DNA from: Candidatus Bruticola papionis
GTDB lineage: Bacteria > Vulcanimicrobiota > Xenobia > Xenobiales > Xenobiaceae
Direction: 5' to 3'
Assembly: GCA_002407045.1 (NCBI GenBank)
Contig: DHKB01000045.1
Span: forward strand, 1-17,460
Length of the DNA stretch: 17,460 nucleotides
Of the stretch, positions 13,302 through 17,460 are shown piece after piece (position 1 is the stretch's first letter; the number at the start of each line of letters is the position of its first letter). Position numbers and translations under genes: made by a program. The notes below the pieces were generated by a model. It ran no database searches. It saw only the letters and a list, made by a program, of their open reading frames with translations, and had not been told where the DNA came from.

Positions 13302-14324
13302 TTAAAGACCTTTCCGACTTTGTTTTATACTAAGTTTACGCTTAACATAACCATTATCTATAAACCATTGCACAGCTCTCTCTAAAGCTGGGCGAATAGG
13401 TTGTGGCTCGTATCCTAACTCTTCATGAGCTTTGCGCCAGCTGAAATACATAAGCTTGCGAGCCATTTTTACGCCTTCTAAAGGCACATTCGGCTCTTTG
13501 TGCATTTTTGTACATACAAAAGTATCTACAGCGCCAACAATATAAGCAAACCATAAAGGCAACTCAACTTGAGGAGCTTTTAAGCCAGTAATATCAGCCA
13601 ATTCCAAAAGAATTTGCTGTAAAGTCATATCCCAGCCGCCCAAAATGTAACGCTGGCCCGATTGGCCTTTTTCAGCTGCCAAAATATGGCCGCGGCAAAC
13701 GTCTTCTACATCTACTAAATTGAGACCAGTATTGACGTAAGCTGGCATTTGACCATTTAAAAAGCGAGTAATAATCTTTCCAGTATCGGTAGGTTTAATG
13801 TCTCGATCTCCAATAGGCGTCGAAGGATTGACAATAACGACATCTTGCCCTTCTTCGGCAGCTTTTAAAGCTACATGTTCAGCCAAAAATTTAGAGCGTT
13901 TATAATGGCCAATCATATCCTCTAAGGCTACAGGGACATCTTCGTTGCCAGGACCACCATTTTTAGGCAAGCCGATAGCAGCTACCGAGGAAGTAACAAC
14001 TATACGAGCTACACCATTTTCCCGACAAGCTTGTAGAATATTTTCTGTACCCTTTACGTTGCTCTCATAAAGTTCATTGGTATTCTCTGCCCAAAGCCTG
14101 TAGTCGGCTGCACAATGAAAAACTAAATCACAATTTTTTACCGCAGCTCGCAAAGATTCTAAATCGCGCAAATCTCCTTGCGCATATTCAATCTCCAAAC
14201 CGTCTAAATTGGTTAAATTTGAAGAAGGACGCACTAAAGCACGCACTTTTCTTCCCGATTGCAATAATTGGCGCACCAAATGGCTGCCCACAAAACCGGT
14301 TCCACCCGTTACAAATACACACAT
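13302..14324 (-). CDS. hpnA: HpnA, hopanoid-associated NAD-dependent sugar epimerase/reductase
   Basis: A 340-aa extended short-chain dehydrogenase starting MCVFVTGGTGFVGSH. The ATG at 14324 has AAGGGG close upstream; the frame extends 33 residues further, but that stretch is unlike the family. Features are GGTGFVG (7-13) for NAD(P) binding, CAADYRLWAEN (about 71-81), VTSSVA with Ser112/113, and HYKRSKFLAE with the Tyr141-x3-Lys145 catalytic pair. VNPSTPIGDRDIKPTDTG, RYILGGWDMTL and the LERAVQWF tail follow. HYKRSKFLAE and PSTPIGDRDIKPT are close to HpnA proteins as I recall them. The reaction of HpnA is unproven. It is first in the hpnA-hpnG-hpnI operon, and all junctions abut. Confidence 0.93.
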   Translation of the reverse strand: MCVFVTGGTGFVGSHLVRQLLQSGRKVRALVRPSSNLTNLDGLEIEYAQGDLRDLESLRAAVKNCDLVFHCAADYRLWAENTNELYESNVKGTENILQACRENGVARIVVTSSVAAIGLPKNGGPGNEDVPVALEDMIGHYKRSKFLAEHVALKAAEEGQDVVIVNPSTPIGDRDIKPTDTGKIITRFLNGQMPAYVNTGLNLVDVEDVCRGHILAAEKGQSGQRYILGGWDMTLQQILLELADITGLKAPQVELPLWFAYIVGAVDTFVCTKMHKEPNVPLEGVKMARKLMYFSWRKAHEELGYEPQPIRPALERAVQWFIDNGYVKRKLSIKQSRKGL

Positions 14325-14464
14325 GCGCCCCTTTTCCTTAATTGAAAGGCTATCCCTTTTTGTTATTGTTGTAGCATTCCCAACCGCACAAAAAAAACAA
14401 TAACCGCTCAATCTACAACGCAAAAAGTTTGAGCTTTATAGATCGCGCGGCTATTGTTGATTGC

Positions 14465-14492
14465 GTACAAATATTATGTACAATAAATTATA
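14465..14492 (-). promoter_or_regulatory. Possible promoter -10 and operator of the hpnA operon
   Basis: On the minus strand a perfect TATAAT (14492-14487) lies 163 nt upstream of hpnA; a weak TTAGTG about 19 nt before it is the best -35. Just downstream is the dyad GTACA-N7-TGTAC (14465-14481), which would overlap the start site and could be an operator. The same stretch directly follows the lipoprotein stop, where no terminator is seen, so read-through from that gene is also possible. Confidence 0.35.
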
Positions 14493-14503
14493 CTAAGGTA
14501 ATA

Positions 14504-16015
14504 CTACTTTACACTAATCTTGGTAGTAGCATTATAACTAGGTAATTTATCGATAGTCCCTACACTTAAAGTATAATTACCAGACTTGACAGCAGAGCCA
14601 ATCTCTAAAATATAGCTTCTATTATCGGAACCAAAATCAAAATAAGGAGAAGTGCTCAAGTGATTAGGCTCAATACGAGGAGTGGGATATGTTGGAATTA
14701 TATTTTCATCGAGCAAAATATAATCGCAAATATTAGAATCTAAATCGCCCTTCTTAGTTAAATAATTGGCGATAATTCTAATATCACTAAATTTAGAGCC
14801 AGTAGTAAATTCAGCTCCATCAAGATCTTCGTACTTATTGGATTGGCTATCTTGTCTACCCAAAATTACGTTAGCATAACCCTTAATAAGTTTAACATCG
14901 ATGCTGCCAATTTTGGCTTCGGCTTCCCCATCAAGCTTGACACTAGCTTTAACTCTGGTAGTTTGGCTAGCTTCTAAGCTATTAAAAGTTACTGTATCGC
15001 CGCTAACAGAAGCTTTTTCGTAATCGCAAGTAAGTGTAGCTTTACTAGTTAAATCCTGAGACTCAGGCTGAGGGCCTTTGCTAGTATCGTCAGTATAAAT
15101 ACCCAGAACTTTAAATTGTTCTTTACCAATAGCTATAGAAGTATCATAATCGGCCTTAGTTACCTTAGAAACTCCCAAATCTACATCAGGTACAATAACT
15201 TCACAGCTATTGGCTTGCTCAGAAATAGTAGCGTAAACAGGCTGTAAGGAAATACTTTCAATAGTATTATCAGAAACAAAAATAGGATCGAAAGTAAAGT
15301 TTATGTCAGAGCCTTTTACAGGCAAAGCAGCTATAAAGTTGTATTTACCATAATTATTGGCTTCATAATGACCGGAAGTGACGTTATATTCAAGGCTCTT
15401 GTCATCGACAGATTTTACAGCCTTTAAGTTTATGTCTTTGTCACCATCTTTAAAAGTTACAAAATCAGTAACGTAGTAAGTTTTATCAGTAGAAGCTAAA
15501 GTAATCATAGTATCTAACTTGAGCTCTTGACCTTTAGCAATAACACTCTTATTTACTGAACGGCCAGCAATATTAACGTCCTTAAGCTCGGTAACTTCAG
15601 GATTTTTAACTGCAGCTGTGTAAGAGGAAGTCCAAGAAAGATCATTGACGCCGATATTTACAATTTTATTGTCTTTATCGTAATAAGCGGCAACTACTGT
15701 CTTTGCTGTAATAGGTACCTCACGAATAGTTAAGGAAGCTTGATCTACTTTAGTACTTTGGTGCGGCACTTCGTAACTCTTGGTAAAAAAGACTGTGGAA
15801 TTTTCCGCGTTGCGGAAGCTATATTTGACAGAAGTTACAGTGTTAGGTATTTCGGTACGGGCAGCAGCTTGCAAGGAATACTCAAAGACGACGCTACCAA
15901 GTTTTGCGCTTGGAGCTGAGTTGTTGTCCTCACTGTCACTGCAACCAGCACCTAATAAACCAACCACTACAACAGCTGTGGCAAAACAAAAAATATTTTT
16001 CGTGTTCTTGTACAT
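14504..16015 (-). CDS. Large lipoprotein of unknown function
   Basis: A 503-aa protein with GAGAGGTGA 9 nt before the ATG. Residues 1-25 form a lipoprotein signal: basic start (K3, K6), hydrophobic stretch FATAVVVVGLLGAG, then Cys25, the likely lipidated residue, followed by SDSEDNNS (an acidic +2/+3 region). The rest is Thr/Ser/Lys/Asp-rich beta-type sequence with repeating VxxxVKS and DKTYYVTDF style strands. It looks like a chain of Ig-like or bacterial surface beta domains; no catalytic motif is visible. It would sit on the outer-membrane or periplasmic face. It is on the same strand as the hpnA operon and 180 nt upstream, which may be a coincidence. Confidence 0.8.
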   Translation of the reverse strand: MYKNTKNIFCFATAVVVVGLLGAGCSDSEDNNSAPSAKLGSVVFEYSLQAAARTEIPNTVTSVKYSFRNAENSTVFFTKSYEVPHQSTKVDQASLTIREVPITAKTVVAAYYDKDNKIVNIGVNDLSWTSSYTAAVKNPEVTELKDVNIAGRSVNKSVIAKGQELKLDTMITLASTDKTYYVTDFVTFKDGDKDINLKAVKSVDDKSLEYNVTSGHYEANNYGKYNFIAALPVKGSDINFTFDPIFVSDNTIESISLQPVYATISEQANSCEVIVPDVDLGVSKVTKADYDTSIAIGKEQFKVLGIYTDDTSKGPQPESQDLTSKATLTCDYEKASVSGDTVTFNSLEASQTTRVKASVKLDGEAEAKIGSIDVKLIKGYANVILGRQDSQSNKYEDLDGAEFTTGSKFSDIRIIANYLTKKGDLDSNICDYILLDENIIPTYPTPRIEPNHLSTSPYFDFGSDNRSYILEIGSAVKSGNYTLSVGTIDKLPSYNATTKISVK

Positions 16016-16087
16016 AAAACCGTTTCACCTCTCGAAAAATAAGCTAATACTTAGCTCGCACAATTTTAGAAAATTGCCAATTCTCTT

Positions 16088-16669
16088 TTAATCTTCGTCA
16101 GGAAGAACCCAACTAGGCACGGGAGGAAGCTGGAAATTTTCAATAGCGGGAATAACCTCTTCGGGTTTGTCTACTACTGTAAAGTAACGACTGTAAGGCA
16201 AAGCTAGTACTCCTTCTTGGTGAGTACGCTCCATAAATTTAATTAAATCATCGAAAAAGCCAGCGCTATTCAACACAACAATAGGCTTGCGCACCTTTCC
16301 CAAAGAGCTTAAGCAAACTACTTCAAAAAATTCATCTAAAGTGCCAACTCCACCGGGCAAAATAACGAAAGCATCCGACTTTTCGATCATCATAGCTTTG
16401 CGTTCAGCCATATCAGATACAATGTAGCTTTCATCTATTTTTGCAGCGCTAATTTCTCTATTAGTCAAAAACTTAGGCATAATGCCGATAATCTTTCCTC
16501 CGCAGGTAGCTACACGGCCAGCTACCAACCACATCAAGCCTACACTAGCTCCACCGTAAACTAGGCTATGGCCACCTTTAACCAAATAGTCGGCAAAAGC
16601 GGCGCAATCACAGCTAATTTGTTCGCTTTTAGGCATGGCCGAAGCACAAAAAACACAGATATTGAACAT
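16088..16669 (-). CDS. LOG-family (TIGR00730) nucleotide 5'-monophosphate phosphoribohydrolase
   Basis: A 193-aa protein starting MFNICVFCAS at the ATG of 16669, with AGAGGTG 6-7 nt upstream. The open frame extends 57 residues further, but that part would overlap the divergent GNAT gene and is not family-like. Motifs are VYGGASVGLM (37-46), ERKAMM (89-94) and PGGVGTLDE (105-113), which together form the nucleotide-binding and catalytic signature of the LOG (lysine-decarboxylase-like) family. Such enzymes cleave base-ribose 5'-monophosphates, including cytokinin nucleotides, in the cytoplasm; their role in non-plant bacteria is unclear. It is 72 nt upstream of the lipoprotein gene on the same strand. 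Confidence 0.9.
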   Translation of the reverse strand: MFNICVFCASAMPKSEQISCDCAAFADYLVKGGHSLVYGGASVGLMWLVAGRVATCGGKIIGIMPKFLTNREISAAKIDESYIVSDMAERKAMMIEKSDAFVILPGGVGTLDEFFEVVCLSSLGKVRKPIVVLNSAGFFDDLIKFMERTHQEGVLALPYSRYFTVVDKPEEVIPAIENFQLPPVPSWVLPDED

Positions 16670-16790
16670 TATAGGCACCTCTGATAAGCTGGATAAGATA
16701 CTGTGATTATCAAGCTTTGCCTTAAAAATACCTGCCGCTTGCTTTTCTATAGCAAGCAAAAGAAGCAAATATTGTGAAAGGACACAAAAA

Positions 16791-17351
16791 ATGACTGAGC
16801 CATTTATAAAAGAACTCTCCTTTGCAGAATTAAAAGACATTTACGATCAGTATTCATGCAAGACATTTCCCCCAGAAGAATTGGAACCTTGGGATAAAGT
16901 AGCCAAACTTTATCACGAAAAGCGCTATCTTGGTTGGGGACTCTATGATGAAAAAGAAGAGCTTTGCTGTTACGCTTTCTTTAGTGTTACTCCTCATGGA
17001 CTTTATTTATTGAATATGCTAGAAACTGTACCAGAAAAGCGCGGTTCAGGTTATGGACAAAAAATGTTGGCTTATTTAAAAGAACACTACGCTCCTCAAC
17101 CTCTTTTTATTGAAGTAGAAGCGCCAGAATTAGCTGCTAACGAAGAAGAACGCCTTGTCAGAGAGCGACGCATGAAGTTTTACCACAAGTTGAAAGCTTA
17201 CGATACAACTTTGCGCTCTTCCTTAGGCGGTATAGTTATGCATATTTTGGCAGTAAACAGCAATTTAACAGAATTAGATCTGCACAAAATCCATAGTGAA
17301 CTGAGCTTGCATTATCCTACAGTTTACAATCCAGCTTCACATATGCTGTAG
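16791..17351 (+). CDS. GNAT-family N-acetyltransferase
   Basis: A 186-aa protein with AAAGGA 8 nt before the ATG. Motif A of the acetyl-CoA-binding fold is MLETVPEKRGSGYGQKML (76-93), with the pyrophosphate loop R84-G-S-G-Y-G89. LFIEVEAPELAANEEERLVRERR (105-127, in two parts) followed by FYHKLKAYD is the usual beta5-helix region ending in the conserved Tyr. It transfers acetyl from acetyl-CoA to an unknown amine. It is divergent from the LOG gene, with about 121 nt shared upstream, and is followed by its own terminator. Confidence 0.88.
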   Translation: MTEPFIKELSFAELKDIYDQYSCKTFPPEELEPWDKVAKLYHEKRYLGWGLYDEKEELCCYAFFSVTPHGLYLLNMLETVPEKRGSGYGQKMLAYLKEHYAPQPLFIEVEAPELAANEEERLVRERRMKFYHKLKAYDTTLRSSLGGIVMHILAVNSNLTELDLHKIHSELSLHYPTVYNPASHML

Positions 17352-17380
17352 CTTAATAACATCTTATTTTTTGCAAGCGA

Positions 17381-17427
17381 AAGCGTCAGACTAGCTGTCA
17401 TCAAGCACAGTAGTCGGCGCTTTTTTT
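17381..17427 (+). terminator. Rho-independent terminator of the GNAT gene
   Basis: AAGCG...GACTA (17381-17393) pairs with TAGTC.GCGCTT (17411-17422), with one or two mismatched bases and a 17-nt loop. A run of seven T follows (17421-17427). It lies 30 nt after the stop. Confidence 0.8.
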
Positions 17428-17460
17428 ATTTATTACAAATTGTTTAACAAGCCAACTTAA

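Noticed and set aside
14325..14423. N-terminal 33-residue extension of HpnA
   Set aside because: It has no ribosome site, and the family begins at the short hydrophobic strand before GGTGFVG.
16737..16757. GCTTGC-N9-GCAAGC inverted repeat upstream of the GNAT gene
   Set aside because: The 6-bp arms have no T-run and no clear link to a promoter; it could be an operator but is not supported enough to list.
1..17460. CRISPR array, transposase, integrase, rRNA or tRNA genes
   Set aside because: I looked on both strands and saw no regular spacer-repeat pattern, no transposase or integrase motifs and no RNA gene signatures.

Overview
ORGANISM. The window reads as one bacterial chromosome segment, moderately AT-rich, with GCT/AAA/GAA-rich codon use throughout. 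The best lineage hint is LepA, whose switch-I region reads RGITIKSHPV; an 'ITIK(A/S)HPVT' form is what I remember from Chlamydiae and Verrucomicrobia LepA, not the common 'ITIKAQ'. Together with hopanoid-type genes this suggests a member of the PVC superphylum (Verrucomicrobiota/Lentisphaerota-like). This is inference, and no rRNA is present to test it.

LAYOUT. 1-698 (-): the start of an AAA_14/DUF4143 ATPase that runs off the window. 992-2162 (+): a HAD hydrolase and a NimA/PNPOx-like flavoprotein. 2227-4910 (-): a three-gene cassette of unknown function, made of a 428-aa membrane protein, a small YkgJ-type cysteine-cluster protein and a Gly/Ala-rich glycine-zipper protein. 4940-5648 (-): a wrecked NgoMIV-like restriction-modification system in which a cytosine methyltransferase N-terminus is fused to the middle of the endonuclease. 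5667-6167 (-): a YbjN-like protein. 6314-8116 (-): lepA. 8371-8694 (-): an HU-family protein with a long leader. 9360-11133 (+): hpnH and a class I SAM methyltransferase. 11283-14324 (-): a tightly abutting hpnA-hpnG-hpnI operon. 14504-16015 (-): a large lipoprotein. 16088-16669 (-): a LOG-family protein. 16791-17351 (+): a GNAT acetyltransferase.

HOW THE GENES WORK TOGETHER. From 9.3 to 14.3 kb lies a hopanoid side-chain module in two convergent transcription units separated by back-to-back terminators. HpnH would add 5'-deoxyadenosyl to diploptene, HpnG would remove adenine from adenosylhopane, and HpnI would glycosylate the resulting bacteriohopane polyol. HpnA is the usual hopanoid-associated epimerase/reductase of unproven role. 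No squalene-hopene cyclase, HpnJ, HpnK or HpnO is in the window. The methyltransferase downstream of hpnH is not a standard hopanoid gene and may be a new tailoring enzyme.

MOST INTERESTING. (1) The 2227-4910 cassette abuts the restriction-modification scar. One of its proteins has a pore-former-like layout; another shows a His/Asp pattern resembling YdjM-type membrane metal-hydrolases. (2) The in-frame methyltransferase/endonuclease deletion fusion. (3) The methyltransferase paired with hpnH.
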